Origin: Nostoc sp. 106C
GTDB lineage: Bacteria; Cyanobacteriota; Cyanobacteriia; Cyanobacteriales; Nostocaceae
Assembly: GCF_002154725.1 (NCBI RefSeq)
Contig: NZ_MTAW01000132.1
Coordinates: 19,307-83,306 of the forward strand
Direction: 5' to 3'
Length of the DNA: 64,000 bases
Both the position numbers and the translations under genes were made by a program. This document shows, in pieces, positions 63,821 to 64,000 of this stretch. The notes below the pieces were generated by a model. The model did no database searches. It was given only the letters and a program-made list of their open reading frames with translations, and was not told where the DNA came from. The first letter of the stretch is position 1; every line of letters begins with the position of its first letter.

Positions 63821-64000
63821 GTTCTGAACTCGGAGGTTGGTGTTTTGAACTCGAAGTTTCATGTTCTGAACTCGGAGTTTGGTGTTCTGAACTCGAAGTT
63901 TCATTTTCCGAACTCGGAGTTTGGTGTTCTGAACTCGGAGTTTGGTGTTCTGAACTCGGAGTTTGGTGTTCTGAACTCGAAGTTTCATGTTCTGAACTCG
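63821..64000. repeat. 21-bp tandem repeat reaching the window edge
   Basis: Eight full units plus twelve bases: 63821, 63842, 63863, 63884, 63905, 63926, 63947, 63968 and 63989. Two unit types alternate irregularly, ending GGAGTTTGGT or GAAGTTTCAT after GTTCTGAACTC. Both strands are free of stops in one frame (GVLNSEF on plus, KLRVQNT on minus), so apparent coding is a by-product of the period. The array continues beyond the window. Confidence 0.9.

Noticed and set aside
63737..63988. Open frame encoding KLRVQNT heptapeptide repeats (minus strand)
   Set aside because: It is translated from the 21-bp tandem array, which is stop-free on both strands by virtue of its period; no non-repeat domain or ribosome binding site.

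Overview
The window reads as chromosome of a filamentous, probably heterocyst-forming cyanobacterium of the Nostoc/Anabaena/Calothrix type. The sequence evidence is: AT-rich DNA dotted with the HIP1 palindrome GCGATCGC; heptanucleotide tandem repeats (STRR type) and nested GC-rich palindromes between genes; a Ycf54 subunit of the chlorophyll cyclase; a CYP110-like P450; XisH/XisI; a PFE-CTERM-like surface protein; 4-hydroxybenzoate polyprenyltransferase next to Ppx/GppA; and the folD-crtE-DUF212 gene order. No rRNA, tRNA, intact insertion sequence or CRISPR array was recognised.

Layout. 0-3.7 kb: end of a TPR protein, two small unknown genes and an S9 peptidase. 3.7-8.5 kb is an accessory island: a 21-bp-unit repeat, a broken AAA ATPase, a VapBC-like toxin-antitoxin pair, an orphan DUF433 antitoxin, two Uma2 nucleases and XisHI. 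8.5-12.5 kb: a large NB-ARC/TPR STAND protein and a surface protein with a sorting tail. 12.5-18.1 kb: a ferritin-like diiron protein, then uppS, a GT39-type glycosyltransferase, an SMR-type small membrane protein, a YqeG HAD phosphatase and a decaprenyl-phosphate phosphoribosyltransferase homologue. The last five could together make, flip and use a polyprenyl-phosphate pentose. 18.7-31.1 kb is mostly housekeeping: mutS (carrying an in-frame heptamer repeat), a histidine kinase, an AI-2E permease, Nudix, an OB-fold lipoprotein, folD, crtE, a DUF212 protein, a secreted SPOR-like protein, ycf54, a SnoaL-like protein and pdxJ.

31.2-34.9 kb holds the most unusual locus. A third Uma2 gene is followed by a convergent two-gene operon: a small EACC1-like protein, then a caspase fused through a transmembrane segment to an amino-acid-type periplasmic binding domain. 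This looks like a membrane-spanning sensor-protease conflict or cell-death system. 35-41.4 kb: an ABC-2 permease, DedA, a repeat-rich 1.1 kb, a GlsB/YeaQ protein, a polysaccharide deacetylase, and an allantoinase-like/ureidoglycolate-lyase pair. 41.4-45.3 kb: a 140-bp MITE-like element, a stand-alone Cas6 with a C-terminal helix-turn-helix, and an ABC-F ATPase. 45.6-53.4 kb: a PQQ-type sugar dehydrogenase, an EVE protein, a DUF4380 protein, ppx/gppA, the UbiA prenyltransferase, an unknown membrane-anchored protein and a LOG-like protein.

53.7-60.6 kb is a six-gene, overlapping stressosome operon: RsbR, RsbS, RsbT, an RsbX-like phosphatase with its own ATPase domain, and two hybrid histidine kinases. 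The first kinase begins with a further RsbT/W-like ATPase domain. Output therefore appears to run into a phosphorelay rather than a sigma-B factor. 60.6-64 kb: a Coq4-like gene and a CYP110-like P450 in one operon, a VOC protein, and a second 21-bp-unit repeat that runs off the right edge.
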